32,787 bases of DNA from an uncultured Spirochaetia bacterium (GTDB lineage Bacteria; Spirochaetota; Brachyspiria; Brachyspirales; Brachyspiraceae): the NCBI GenBank assembly GCA_947038115.1, contig CAMQVF010000014.1:1-32787 (forward strand), read 5' to 3'. Below, piece after piece: positions 24,078 through 32,787 of the stretch; positions within the stretch are counted from its first letter, which is position 1, and each line of letters opens with the position of its first letter. A program made the translations under genes and the position numbers. A model generated the notes under the pieces. That model was not told the origin of the DNA. It ran no database searches and saw only the letters and a list, made by a program, of their open reading frames with translations.

Positions 24078-25466
24078 CTATTTACCTATACAAAAATTAG
24101 CGAAAATCTCATCGATAACTTCATTCGCCTCAATTTTACCATTCATACTAAAAAGCATATTATTAAGTATTCGTATTTCTTCAGCAATACTATCAAGCAT
24201 GTAGCAATCTTTTGACTGTCTAATGCACTCGTCAATAATATGAAGGCTCTCTTCCAAATAACCTTTTTCTCGAGCATTGACATAGCTTTCTTTGTTGAAT
24301 GTATCAAAATCAGACTTGCTAAAAATATTCTCTAAAAAACTTAAAATACTCTCTTTGCCATATTCAGTTTTAGTGCTCACTTCTATTGCATTTTCAAAAC
24401 TGGAAGAATCGATAATCTGTTTTTCATCTTGCTTATTTAGAATATATGCTATCTGTTTATTTTTAATATTAGATAAAAATTCAATTAAATGTTTATCATC
24501 ATAGTCAAGTTCACGAGTTCTATCAAATAAAGCAAAAATTATATCGGCTTCAGCTGCACATTCTTTGGTTCGTCGAATGCCTTCAATTTCAATTTCATTT
24601 GTACTTTCGAAGTGAAACCCTGCGGTATCGATTAAATAAAAAGCTATGGAATTAATATAAAAAACTTCATGAATAAAATCTCTAGTAGTTCCCGCAATGC
24701 TCGAAACTATTGCCCTGTCTTTAGAAACTAGCATATTAAATAAACTACTTTTACCAACATTAGTTTTACCCAGTATCGCAATTTTCACACCCGACATAAT
24801 TTTTTGAACAGTCTTCGAATTATCAAGCAGTTTTATAATATCACTTTTAAGCGACTCTAAATGATTAATAAGAATTGAATATGAAAAAGGCACAGTGTCA
24901 TCGTCAGGAAAGTCGATATCTCCCTCAACTAAAATAAGAATATCTTTTACAGTATTTTTCAGATTATCAATTTCACGACTCAAACGTCCTTTCATTTTAT
25001 AAATGCTAGCCTCAGCCATAAGCCTGTTATCTGACTCAATTAAATCATGAATAGCTTCAGCCTCGCTAATAGATATTTTACCATTAGCATAAGCTCGATA
25101 GGTAAACTCACCTCTATTTGCTAATCGTGCCCCATAACTAAGAATCAAACTGATAAGCCTTTCGATTACAATTAAACTTCCATGCGGATAAAACTCGATA
25201 ATATCTTCTGTAGTAAATGTAGATGGTGCTTTTGTTACCAAAATAACTAGCTCATCGACAATGCTTGAATTTTTATCTTTAATATTTACAAAATAAGATT
25301 TTCTATGTTCAAAATTAATAATTGCTTTATCAGTTGCAACAGAAAAACATATTTTACTCGCAATGTTTAATGCATCCACACCAGACATTCTAACAACACC
25401 CAATGCACTTTTTGCCATCGGTGTAGAGATTGTGACAATTGTATCATTTATATTATAATTACTCAT
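24078..25466 (-). CDS. mnmE: tRNA modification GTPase MnmE (TrmE)
   Basis: With MnmG, MnmE installs the cmnm5 group on U34 of tRNAs reading split codon boxes. The 462-aa length is standard. The N-terminal tetrahydrofolate-binding/dimerisation domain (residues 1-120, with FTTEDIIEFYPHGS and GEFTYRAYANGKISISEAEA) is followed by a helical domain interrupted by a G domain: G1 GKTNVGKSS (233-241), G2 IAGTTRD, G3 DTAG (280-283), G4 NKQD. The protein ends in FCIGK, carrying the conserved C-terminal cysteine. GAGGTAG precedes the ATG. It is 18 nt downstream of the SanA gene and 60 nt upstream of the tail-like gene on the same strand. Confidence 0.97.
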   Translation of the reverse strand: MSNYNINDTIVTISTPMAKSALGVVRMSGVDALNIASKICFSVATDKAIINFEHRKSYFVNIKDKNSSIVDELVILVTKAPSTFTTEDIIEFYPHGSLIVIERLISLILSYGARLANRGEFTYRAYANGKISISEAEAIHDLIESDNRLMAEASIYKMKGRLSREIDNLKNTVKDILILVEGDIDFPDDDTVPFSYSILINHLESLKSDIIKLLDNSKTVQKIMSGVKIAILGKTNVGKSSLFNMLVSKDRAIVSSIAGTTRDFIHEVFYINSIAFYLIDTAGFHFESTNEIEIEGIRRTKECAAEADIIFALFDRTRELDYDDKHLIEFLSNIKNKQIAYILNKQDEKQIIDSSSFENAIEVSTKTEYGKESILSFLENIFSKSDFDTFNKESYVNAREKGYLEESLHIIDECIRQSKDCYMLDSIAEEIRILNNMLFSMNGKIEANEVIDEIFANFCIGK

Positions 25467-25484
25467 TTCTAAAACTACCTCGAT

Positions 25485-26228
25485 TTATTTATTGCTATGT
25501 TCTAGCAAGTTATTACTATAAATAGACTCATGAAATTCATTATATTCACCCACAGAAACTTCTCGTCCCAAAAAATAAGGCTTTCTATTTATAAAAATAT
25601 CGCAAAGCATCAACATTCGAGAAGCAATCTCTCTAGGTTTTTGACATATTGCCCCTAAAGAACTAATGTTTTTTGCATTATAAGCTATAGTATCATAACC
25701 TTTGCTTTTTGCTATAAAAATTGCTCTTTCATTATGAAATTTTTGAGACACTATAGTAAAATTGGAAAGTCCAAAAACTTCACTTGCACGAATAACAGAA
25801 TCGAGAGTTCTAAAGCCTGCAAAGTCTAGATAAATATCTTTTGACGGCACTCCCAATTTAAGCAAGTCTTCTCTCATTTTTATAGGTTCATTATATGATT
25901 TATATCGATTATCACCACTCAAAAGTAAGTATTTAACTTTTTTATTTTTATATAATTCAAAAGCGGCATTTATTCTAAAATTAAAATATTTATTTTCACG
26001 CCCATTAGATAAATATTTACTAGTTCCTAAAACCAAAGCGACATCATTATATGGCAGTTTTTTAATATCATTGTATAAATATTTACTTGAACAAATAGAA
26101 ATTATTAGGTATAAAATTATAGGCATCATTAAAACTAGTATTATTTCAATATAAAAATTTCTTAATATAATTAAAAATAGTGAATAAGAAAGTTTTAATA
26201 TATCAAAAACAGTTCTATTATCTTTCAT
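25485..26228 (-). CDS. SanA/YdcF-like DUF218 membrane-anchored protein
   Basis: This 247-aa protein has one N-terminal membrane segment (~22-48) followed by a DUF218 domain facing the periplasm. The SanA pattern is clear: VALVLGTSKYLSNGRENKYFNFRINAAFELYKNKKVKYLLLSGDN, then MREDLLKLGVPSKDIYLDFAGFRTLDSVIRASEVFG and FTIVSQKFHNERAIFIAKSKG. E. coli SanA affects envelope permeability (vancomycin sensitivity at high temperature); the biochemical activity is not established. The membrane segment has extra basic residues at its start. It is 18 nt upstream of mnmE, so cotranscribed. No clear promoter was found upstream. Confidence 0.88.
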   Translation of the reverse strand: MKDNRTVFDILKLSYSLFLIILRNFYIEIILVLMMPIILYLIISICSSKYLYNDIKKLPYNDVALVLGTSKYLSNGRENKYFNFRINAAFELYKNKKVKYLLLSGDNRYKSYNEPIKMREDLLKLGVPSKDIYLDFAGFRTLDSVIRASEVFGLSNFTIVSQKFHNERAIFIAKSKGYDTIAYNAKNISSLGAICQKPREIASRMLMLCDIFINRKPYFLGREVSVGEYNEFHESIYSNNLLEHSNK

Positions 26229-26332
26229 TTTATAGGAACTAATTGCTTTTGAGAGTTTAAGCCTAATATTTATAAATCTTCTTTTTAATTTTAGAAAAGT
26301 GACTCTAAACAGAAATATAACCTCTTATATAA

Positions 26333-26857
26333 TTAAAACCAAAACCTGACACCGAGTTGCCCTTGAACTAAAAATAAATCCTCGCCAAATAAATGGCTTC
26401 TACCACCAGAAACTTCCAGCAATCTGAGTGCAGGTGCGACTTCTGTATAAATTTCGAAGTTAGCAATGATTACTGAAAAACCTAAAGGCAAACGAAATCC
26501 CAAAGTGAAATCAAAATTTTCTTTGTTGTCTTTGATGTCGAAACCATAATAAAGCCCAGCACCAAAGTAAAAAGCAAAAGGATTAGCAAATCTTGTCGAG
26601 AAAAAATGCCAGTCGCTAGTCGCTGTAACATCCAAAAAACTACCTTCTCGATAAGGCTTATTTACGCTAACACCAAACATTATAGGCAACTTTGCCATCT
26701 TAAATGTAATACCACCACCAACATTTGCAGGAAAACCACCCGAGGCATTGACACCAAAAGCTGAATCTCCATACTTGTCTGCGAACACATTATTAGAACA
26801 AAAAAACAATCCAACAAAAATAGTAAATACCGCAGTAATATACTTTAATTTAGACAT
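26333..26857 (-). CDS. Small outer-membrane beta-barrel protein
   Basis: This 174-aa protein has a clear signal peptide (MSKLKYITAVFTIFVGLFFC..., cleavage near NVFA-DK). The mature ~148 residues show eight or so amphipathic strands (GVNASGGFPANVGGGITF, PIMFGVSVNKP, FAFYFGAGLYYGFDI, FTLGFRLPLGFSV, IYTEVAPALRLLEV, FLVQGQLGVRFWF) and the C-terminal Phe of BAM substrates. The size suits an 8-strand barrel of the OmpW/BAPKO_0422-like class; I cannot pin the family. AAGGGTGG precedes the ATG, and a good promoter lies at 26907-26935. The Cys residue in the signal peptide is not in a convincing lipobox. Confidence 0.8.
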   Translation of the reverse strand: MSKLKYITAVFTIFVGLFFCSNNVFADKYGDSAFGVNASGGFPANVGGGITFKMAKLPIMFGVSVNKPYREGSFLDVTATSDWHFFSTRFANPFAFYFGAGLYYGFDIKDNKENFDFTLGFRLPLGFSVIIANFEIYTEVAPALRLLEVSGGRSHLFGEDLFLVQGQLGVRFWF

Positions 26858-26906
26858 AGTCCACCCTTGAATAATATAGCTAACAATAGAAACAAAATTA
26901 ATTCAC

Positions 26907-26935
26907 ATAGTATTTTGATATCAAATAAAAGTCAA
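26907..26935 (-). promoter_or_regulatory. Promoter of the small barrel gene
   Basis: On the minus strand TTGACT (26930-26935), 17 nt, then TACTAT (26907-26912): near-consensus sigma-70 promoter, predicted start near 26900. Confidence 0.65.
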
Positions 26936-26954
26936 TATAGAGACTGCCCCTTTT

Positions 26955-26977
26955 ATAATACTTTTCATAAGTATAAT
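26955..26977. repeat. Imperfect palindrome between divergent promoters
   Basis: ATACTT (26958-26963) and AAGTAT (26969-26974) pair around TTCAT; two further pairs extend it beyond one mismatch. It lies between the barrel and pckG promoters and could be an operator, but no regulator is known. Confidence 0.25.
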
Positions 26978-27011
26978 CTAAGGATTTTAATAGAATAAAA
27001 AATTAATTTGC

Positions 27012-27040
27012 TTGAAAAAATAATATCAATTAGATATAAT
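27012..27040 (+). promoter_or_regulatory. Promoter of pckG
   Basis: TTGAAA (27012-27017), exactly 17 nt, then a perfect TATAAT (27035-27040). Transcription from about 27047 leaves a ~20-nt leader with TGGAG before ATG 27068. Confidence 0.8.
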
Positions 27041-27067
27041 ATGGAATAATAAAAAATGGAGTTATGC

Positions 27068-28855
27068 ATGAAACTAGAACAACTTAGACATGATAAGCTT
27101 AAGGCTTGGGTAGAAGAGGTTGCTGCTATGTGTACGCCCAAAGATATTTATGTATGCGATGGTAGTACAAAAGAATACAATGATTGCATGAAGAAACTGA
27201 TTGACGATGGACTAGCAAAAGTACTTACAAAAAGAAAGAATAGTTTTTCTTTTAGAAGTGATCCTTCCGATGTCGCACGTGTCGAGGATAGAACTTATAT
27301 AAGTTATCCTAACAAAGAAGACGCAGGTCCAACCAATAACTGGATGGAACCAAATGAACTAAAAGAAATAATGAAAGGGCTTTATAAAGGCTCAATGAAA
27401 AACCGTACCATGTATGTTATTCCCTTTTCTATGGGGCCAGTTGGGTCTCATATTGCAAAAGTAGGAATAGAAATTACAGACAGCCCTTATGTTGTATGTA
27501 ATATGCACATAATGACTCGTGTGGGTTCTAAAGTGCTTGATGTTTTAGGAACTGACGGCGAGTATATTCCTTGTTTGCATTCGGTTGGTGCTCCACTTGC
27601 TGATGGAGAGATTGATACAAAATGGCCTTGTGCCCCAATAGAAAAAAAGTATATTTCACACTTTCCAAATGAAAACCTCATCTGGTCTTATGGATCTGGT
27701 TATGGTGGAAATGCTTTGCTTGGAAAAAAATGTTTGGCATTACGTATAGCAAGTGCCATTGCACGCCGTGAAGGTTGGATGGCTGAGCATATGCTTATTT
27801 TACGCCTTACAAATCCTGAAGGTAAAAGATTCCATATTGCAGCAGCATTTCCTAGTGCATGTGGAAAAACTAACCTTGCTATGCTTCAACCAACCATTGA
27901 AGGCTGGAAATGTGAATGTGTTGGTGATGATATTGCTTGGATGAAAATTGGAAAAGATGGCAGACTTTATGCTATAAACCCTGAAGCAGGTTTCTTCGGT
28001 GTAGCACCTGGAACTTCTTATGACTCTAACCCTATGGCTATGGAATCAATAAAAGAAAATAGCATATTTACAAACTGTCTTGAAACTGATGACGGTGATG
28101 TTTGGTGGGAGGGAAAAGATGAAGCTCCTAGTCATGGTATCGACTGGAAAGGTAATGACTGGACTCCGGGTAATGGTGAAAATGGTGCTCATCCTAATGC
28201 ACGTTTCACAGCCCCTGCTAGTCAATGCCCTGTAATATGCCCCGATTGGGAAAACCCTGATGGTGTGCCTATTGATATATTAATTTTTGGCGGACGTCGT
28301 GCCTCTACTGTACCATTGGTTCATGAAGCTTATGACTGGGATCATGGAGTATTTATGGGATCAATTGCTGCTAGTGAGACTACTGCTGCGAATATTGGAA
28401 GTGTTGGTAATTTACGTCGTGATCCATTCGCGATGCTTCCTTTCTGTGGCTATAACATGGGTGATTATTTTCATCATTGGCTTGAAATGGGTGATAAAAT
28501 TGGCGACAAAGCCCCTCGTATATTCTATGTCAATTGGTTTAGAAAAAGCCCTGATGGCAAATGGTTATGGCCAGGATTTGGTGAAAATGCAAGAGTATTA
28601 AAATGGATGTGTGAGCGAACTGAAGGAAAAGTTAATGCTTTAGATACAGCCATTGGAAAAATTCCTATCGAAAAAGATTTAGATTTAAAAGGGCTTGATA
28701 TAGCCGATAATGACTTAAAGGAATTATTAAAAGTTGATACTCAATCTTGGAATAATGAAATTTCAAGTATTGAAGAGCATTTTGCTAAATTTTCTCATTT
28801 ACCTGATAGACTAAAAAAACAATTAAACAATTTGAAGGATCGTTTGAAAAAATAG
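27068..28855 (+). CDS. pckG: Phosphoenolpyruvate carboxykinase, GTP-dependent
   Basis: This enzyme interconverts oxaloacetate + GTP and PEP + CO2 + GDP; in fermenters it often runs toward oxaloacetate. The 595-aa length and motifs identify the GTP class: RVEDRTYI near residue 71, the P-loop FPSACGKTN (~261-269) with the reactive cysteine of GTP-PEPCK, the kinase-2/metal segment VGDDIAWM and [14 protein letters not shown] 27068 is preferred over ATG 27056 because TGGAG (27057-27061) overlaps the latter. The codon choice looks highly expressed, in keeping with a strong promoter and terminator; it is transcribed as a single gene. Confidence 0.97.
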   Translation: MKLEQLRHDKLKAWVEEVAAMCTPKDIYVCDGSTKEYNDCMKKLIDDGLAKVLTKRKNSFSFRSDPSDVARVEDRTYISYPNKEDAGPTNNWMEPNELKEIMKGLYKGSMKNRTMYVIPFSMGPVGSHIAKVGIEITDSPYVVCNMHIMTRVGSKVLDVLGTDGEYIPCLHSVGAPLADGEIDTKWPCAPIEKKYISHFPNENLIWSYGSGYGGNALLGKKCLALRIASAIARREGWMAEHMLILRLTNPEGKRFHIAAAFPSACGKTNLAMLQPTIEGWKCECVGDDIAWMKIGKDGRLYAINPEAGFFGVAPGTSYDSNPMAMESIKENSIFTNCLETDDGDVWWEGKDEAPSHGIDWKGNDWTPGNGENGAHPNARFTAPASQCPVICPDWENPDGVPIDILIFGGRRASTVPLVHEAYDWDHGVFMGSIAASETTAANIGSVGNLRRDPFAMLPFCGYNMGDYFHHWLEMGDKIGDKAPRIFYVNWFRKSPDGKWLWPGFGENARVLKWMCERTEGKVNALDTAIGKIPIEKDLDLKGLDIADNDLKELLKVDTQSWNNEISSIEEHFAKFSHLPDRLKKQLNNLKDRLKK

Positions 28856-28874
28856 AAGTTTTTTTTATTGGTTT

Positions 28875-28912
28875 AAGGATAAGAGATTATTAAATACTCT
28901 TATCCTTTTTTT
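28875..28912 (+). terminator. Strong rho-independent terminator of pckG
   Basis: AAGGATAAGAG (28875-28885) pairs perfectly with CTCTTATCCTT (28897-28907) around an 11-nt loop, followed by a run of T to 28912. Confidence 0.9.
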
Positions 28913-28945
28913 ATGCCTTTTAATATATAAATAGGAATGTCTTTT

Positions 28946-30451
28946 ATGGAAACTTACGGTATTTTATCGATACTACCAATCATTTTAGCTATATCAATGG
29001 CTATTAAAACTAGAAATGTTATAATCTCACTTTTTGCGAGTTTATTTTTGGGCAAAATGATGCTCTTGAACTATAACCCAATTGAAACTACAAAAGAAGT
29101 AATTTTTGGATTTACAGCTCAATTAACTGATAGCTATAATGCAGGCGTTATCGTTTTAATGCTTTTTATTGGAGGCTTCATTGAAATTATGATGCACTCT
29201 GGTGGTGCTTATGCATTCGCTCAAAAAGCAGGGGTTTATATAAACTCAAAATTTAAAGCACAATTTTCCGCATATATCGCAGGAATTATGATATTCTTTT
29301 CCGATTTAGGTACTCCACTCATTGTAGGCCCAGTATTTTCGCCATTTTTCAAAAAATTTAGAGTATCAAAAGAAAAACTGGCATTCATTTTAGACTCAAC
29401 CGCTTCTCCAGTCGCCGTATTAGTACCGTTCATTGGATGGGGAGTTTTTATTATAGGGCTTATTCAAAAAGAATTCGAATTGCTAACAGTTCCTTACACC
29501 GACTATGAAGCTTTTATAAAGGCTATTCCTTTCAATATTTATCCCATTTTAGCCGTAACTATTATCCCCGTACTATTATCTCTTAAGTTAGATTTTGGTT
29601 TGATGAAAAAATTTGAAGACGATGCGGATAAAGAAGAAGTTTATAAAAATGATAATCAAAAAGAAGTGACTGTATCAAGTGATTATATAGAGTCTAATGC
29701 AAAGGCAATATTTGTATGGCTGCCTATTTTGGTTTTACTAGCAACACTTTTTTTAATGCTTGGTGTAAAATTTATTACAGGACAAGTACCTGGAAGTCAA
29801 TTTAGAGTGGCATTGAGTAGTGGTTATTTTTATGCGACTGTCGTTTTGATAGCTTTAATGCTTATAAATAAAACAAAAACTTTTAAAGAAATATTCAAGA
29901 CTTATATGTCAGGTATGTATAAAATGACAGATATCGCTGTTACATTAATTTTGGCATGGTCATTGGGTGCATTAAATAAAGACCTTGGAACTGCTTTATT
30001 TATTATAAACTTTATAAAAGATGCTCAATTAAACCCTGCTTTCATACCAATTATAACATTCGTCCTTGGTGCGATTATATCATTTGCAACTGGTAGCTCA
30101 TGGGGTACTTACAGCATTATGATACCAATAATTGTTCCTTTGGCTGTTGGTATTGACGCTCCATTACTCGTAACAATTGCCGCAGTTTTATCGGGTGGAT
30201 TATTTGGCGACCATGTCTCACCAATATCAGTAACAACTATTTTGTCTTCAGTTGGTGCTGGTTGTGATCATATAAACCATGTAAAAACTCAAATGCCTTA
30301 TGCTATATTAAATGCATTAATCGCTGGTATCACATTTATAGTCGCTGGGTTTTCACAAAACTATATTTATGCTTTAATAGCTGTGGCTGTTCAGATAGTA
30401 GTGCTAGTATCAATTAGTGTTAAGCAAAAAGTACAGTATAAAAAAGGATAA
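28946..30451 (+). CDS. NhaC-family Na+/H+ antiporter-like transporter
   Basis: A polytopic membrane protein of about 501 aa with 11-13 transmembrane helices. NhaC-family landmarks are the ATGSSWGTYSIMIPIIVPLA segment and SGGLFGDHVSPISVTTILSS near the C terminus, plus FFSDLGTPLIVGPVF in the first half. ATG 28946 is preferred to the in-frame ATG 28937, which abuts AGGA (28933-28936). Members of this superfamily exchange Na+/H+, malate-lactate or amino acids, so the substrate is not fixed. It lies upstream of argH with 4 nt between genes, which hints at an arginine/ornithine- or argininosuccinate-linked substrate, but only as a guess. Confidence 0.87.
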   Translation: METYGILSILPIILAISMAIKTRNVIISLFASLFLGKMMLLNYNPIETTKEVIFGFTAQLTDSYNAGVIVLMLFIGGFIEIMMHSGGAYAFAQKAGVYINSKFKAQFSAYIAGIMIFFSDLGTPLIVGPVFSPFFKKFRVSKEKLAFILDSTASPVAVLVPFIGWGVFIIGLIQKEFELLTVPYTDYEAFIKAIPFNIYPILAVTIIPVLLSLKLDFGLMKKFEDDADKEEVYKNDNQKEVTVSSDYIESNAKAIFVWLPILVLLATLFLMLGVKFITGQVPGSQFRVALSSGYFYATVVLIALMLINKTKTFKEIFKTYMSGMYKMTDIAVTLILAWSLGALNKDLGTALFIINFIKDAQLNPAFIPIITFVLGAIISFATGSSWGTYSIMIPIIVPLAVGIDAPLLVTIAAVLSGGLFGDHVSPISVTTILSSVGAGCDHINHVKTQMPYAILNALIAGITFIVAGFSQNYIYALIAVAVQIVVLVSISVKQKVQYKKG

Positions 30452-30455
30452 CAAT

Positions 30456-31874
30456 ATGCATGAATTTTCAGGCAGATTTAAAGAAAAAGCAGATAATATT
30501 TTACTAGATTTTCATAGCTCAATTCACTTCGACTCAAAGCTATATTTTTATGATATAGTCGGTAGCATCATACATGCTCGTGGGCTTGAAAAGGCTTCTG
30601 TTATTACAAAAGAAGAAAGGCAAACAATTGAAACTTCTCTTAAAGAAATATTAAAAGAAATTGAAAACGAAGAGATTATTTTTTCTATAGAATATGAAGA
30701 TATACATATGAATATCGAAAAAATATTAATAGATAAAATTGGCGATATCGGTAAAAAACTTCATACTGGCAGAAGTAGAAATGACCAAGTCGCATTAGAT
30801 ATGAGGCTTTTTGCAAGAGATAAAGTTAAAAGCGTTCAATCAAACCTTTTAGATATTATCAACGCCATTCATAAATTGGCTAAAAATAATACTAAAACAT
30901 ATATGCCCGGGTTTACTCATCTACAGAAAGCGCAACCGATTACATTCTCTCATTATATTTTAGCTTATGCCGAAATGTTTAGAAGAGATTATTCGAGGCT
31001 TGAAAATGCATACAAAATTATGAATATTTCACCGCTTGGAAGTGCGGCACTAGCTGGCACAAGTTATCCACTTGATAGACATTTCACGAGTAAAGAATTG
31101 GGTTTTGATGACCCTTGTTTTAATAGCATTGACGGTGTTAGCGATAGAGATTATCTCATTGAAATTATGAATGCATTTGCTATAATTATGATGCATTTAT
31201 CTCGCATGGCTGAAGAAATTATAATTTATAGTTCGTCTGATTTTGGATATCTCGAACTTAGCGATAGCTTCTCTACTGGTAGCAGTATTATGCCACAAAA
31301 GAAAAACCCAGACGCTGCAGAACTGGTGCGTGGTAAAACTGGACGAGTATACGGAAATCTCCTCGCATTACTCACAACAATGAAGGGCATACCTTTGGCG
31401 TATAATAAAGATATGCAAGAAGACAAAGAGTGTTTTTTTGACAGCGTCGACACAGTTACCGCTTCACTAAAAGTTACTACTGGAATGCTTGATACGTTAA
31501 AAATAAAAAATGAAAATCTACTAAAAGCATGCAATGATGGTTTTATAAATGCCACCGACATTGCTGATTATTTGACTGAAAAAGGTCTTAGTTTTAGAGA
31601 CGCCTATAAAATTGTTGGCTCGATAGTTGCTTATTGTATCGATAAAAATATAACCTTAGAGAGCATGAGTATCGAAGAATATAAAAATTTCTCCCCACTT
31701 TTTGGAGACGATATCTATGGAGCAATTGATATTAAAACATGTGTCGAAAAAAGAAAGACATTTGGAAGCACTAATATAGAAAGTATCGAAAACCATATTA
31801 AATTTTTAGCGAATTTTCTAGACACTGAAAAAGTAAAAATAAATGAGAACTCTTTATTCGATATAATAAAATAG
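30456..31874 (+). CDS. argH: Argininosuccinate lyase
   Basis: This enzyme cleaves argininosuccinate to arginine and fumarate, the last step of arginine synthesis. The product from ATG 30456 is 472 aa, the family size, and starts MHEFSGRFKEKADNI, as in other ArgH (..WGGRF..). AAGGAT overlaps the antiporter stop, giving tight coupling; a longer in-frame extension upstream would overlap the antiporter and is rejected. Diagnostic segments: HTGRSRNDQVALDMRLF, GFTHLQKAQPITFSHY and the fumarase/ASL signature GSSIMPQKKNPD at about 275-286, with the catalytic Ser in the mobile loop. No argG, argF or carAB is in the window. Confidence 0.96.
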   Translation: MHEFSGRFKEKADNILLDFHSSIHFDSKLYFYDIVGSIIHARGLEKASVITKEERQTIETSLKEILKEIENEEIIFSIEYEDIHMNIEKILIDKIGDIGKKLHTGRSRNDQVALDMRLFARDKVKSVQSNLLDIINAIHKLAKNNTKTYMPGFTHLQKAQPITFSHYILAYAEMFRRDYSRLENAYKIMNISPLGSAALAGTSYPLDRHFTSKELGFDDPCFNSIDGVSDRDYLIEIMNAFAIIMMHLSRMAEEIIIYSSSDFGYLELSDSFSTGSSIMPQKKNPDAAELVRGKTGRVYGNLLALLTTMKGIPLAYNKDMQEDKECFFDSVDTVTASLKVTTGMLDTLKIKNENLLKACNDGFINATDIADYLTEKGLSFRDAYKIVGSIVAYCIDKNITLESMSIEEYKNFSPLFGDDIYGAIDIKTCVEKRKTFGSTNIESIENHIKFLANFLDTEKVKINENSLFDIIK

Positions 31875-31886
31875 TATAAGCTCTAA

Positions 31887-32737
31887 TTAATTATTTGTGG
31901 CTTTATCATCGTCCATTACAAGTTTCGCGAGCATAAGTGGTAGCACTATACCTATAGACTTTGCGTCAGATTTTTCAAGCACAGCATAAGTTTCGTACAA
32001 CTCAACAACTTTTGCCTTTAATACAAATTCGCTTGCATAATCGTAAAGTCTATATTTATAAAGCCTCTCACTAGTAAACCAAATCTCGCCAAGTTCATTA
32101 GTTCTTATTGGCACATAGCCTTCATAGTGAATACCAGTTTTTGTATTAATATTATTAGTAGAAATTAAATTAGTGCTAATCAGTCGTTCTTGACTAAATA
32201 TGTCAAAACTATCACCAATTTTAATTCCGTGACTTGAGCCTAAGTCGATATAATAATTATTCTTTTCGACTCTAGTTATAAGTGCGGTGGATGCGGGAGT
32301 TCCAATTAGTGAATATACTTCATACGCCATAGTTTTAAGTGCTTTTTCTGTCGCCTTGCCTAGTGCTGTTTCTAAAAAAGCTGCATCCGATACTTTTATG
32401 GTATTTGTAGAACTAAACTTTTTCATAGTAAAAGTTGATGTGTTGTAAATTGTTTTTATATCATTAGTATTTTCTAAACTTATTATCTTCGCTTCAAAAG
32501 ATACACTCGCAACTTCATTTGTTTCTAAATCTATAGAAGAGAAATCTAAAATATTTCCCATTATTATATAATTAGCTTCAAAAACTTCATTCACAAAATC
32601 GACAGCAACCGACTCATTACTTGAAAGCATTTGATATGGAGTTAAAGTATCTTCAGCCCCAAAATATGCGACAACTAAGTCATAATCCTCGACATTAGCA
32701 AACAATTTAGTAGAAATTAAAGCCTCAGCAAAAAGCC
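31887..32737 (-). CDS. CsgG-like/FlgT-C-like envelope protein, 5' end missing
   Basis: The minus-strand frame ends at 31887 and stays open up to the adapter junction at 32737, so the N terminus (including any signal peptide) is missing; an apparent TTG start at 32705 is only an internal codon, because the open frame continues (LFAEALISTK...). At least 283 residues remain. The first part (NYIIMGNILDFSSIDLETNE ... AKIISLENTNDIKTIYNTST) resembles CsgG/curli-assembly-like lipoproteins, where a variant 'A-Y-[IV]-[IV]-x-G' strand is common. The segment ALITRVEKNNYYIDLGSSHGIKIGDSFDIFSQE is the FlgT C-terminal-type fold. It ends in a short acidic tail (DDDKATNN). Function unknown; an envelope location is inferred. 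It converges on argH with 12 nt between. Confidence 0.75.
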
Positions 32738-32787
32738 AGATCGGAAGAGCGTCGTGTAGGGAAAGAGTGTCTTCGCCTGTGTAGATC
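32738..32787. other. Illumina TruSeq adapter read-through (not genomic)
   Basis: The last 50 bases begin with AGATCGGAAGAGCGTCGTGT and continue as the standard Illumina Universal adapter (read-2 side). Bases 32771-32778 (CTTCGCCT) fill the 8-nt i5 index slot; its reverse complement, AGGCGAAG, is an index I recall from the dual-index kits (505). GTGTAGATC follows, as expected. Nothing after 32737 should be annotated. Confidence 0.98.

Noticed and set aside
30417-30455. Longer argH N terminus overlapping the antiporter gene
   Set aside because: ATG 30456 has the ribosome site and gives the usual ArgH start.

Overview
The window is an AT-rich bacterial contig (roughly 30% G+C by eye) with tightly packed genes on both strands. 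A large flagellar export, regulation and assembly operon, two probable outer-membrane barrels, a galactose/glucose-type binding protein and a GTP-type PEP carboxykinase together point to a host-associated spirochete. A Brachyspira-like lineage fits best from base composition and gene content, but the genus is inferred, not shown. The last 50 bases are Illumina adapter rather than genome, so this is an untrimmed short-read contig. The left end lies inside a 45-bp tandem repeat, a likely assembly break.

Layout. 1-435 (-): 5'-anchored fragment of a coiled-coil protein whose coding repeats run off the window. 622-3785 (+): a secreted probable outer-membrane barrel, trmB (with an apparent ATC start), a hemolysin-III/PAQR membrane protein and a GNAT acetyltransferase. 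3926-15540 (+): fliP-fliQ-fliR-flhB-flhA, a 57-aa protein resembling the N-terminal domain of FlhF, flhF-flhG, an unrecognised acidic membrane protein, the flagellar sigma factor (fliA/whiG) and a FapA/DUF342 protein. 15590-17238: an mglB-like sugar-binding protein (-) divergent from a small XRE-type regulator (+). 17334-21010 (+): an ABC ATPase and permease of the GldA/GldF type followed by a UvrD/PcrA helicase. 21011-21313: a gene-poor gap with hairpins, a strong terminator, a promoter and an antisense 22-codon ORF. 21314-21937 (+): a metallo-beta-lactamase-fold hydrolase. 21939-26857 (-): a phage-tail-like protein, mnmE, a SanA/DUF218 protein and a small outer-membrane barrel. 27068-31874 (+): pckG with its own promoter and terminator, then an NhaC-family antiporter and argH. 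31887-32737 (-): a 5'-truncated protein with CsgG-like and FlgT-C-like parts.

How the genes work together. FliP/Q/R/FlhB/FlhA form the flagellar export gate. FlhF and FlhG set flagellar position and number; this FlhG keeps the N-terminal DQAxxLR motif known to stimulate FlhF. FliA transcribes late flagellar genes. The most unusual feature of the operon is that Jag-N/FlhF-N-like modules appear three times: as a stand-alone microprotein, at the N terminus of FlhF and near the N terminus of the FapA protein. Other points of interest are the missing canonical starts of trmB and flhB, a lone tail-like gene among housekeeping genes, and the structured gap after uvrD.
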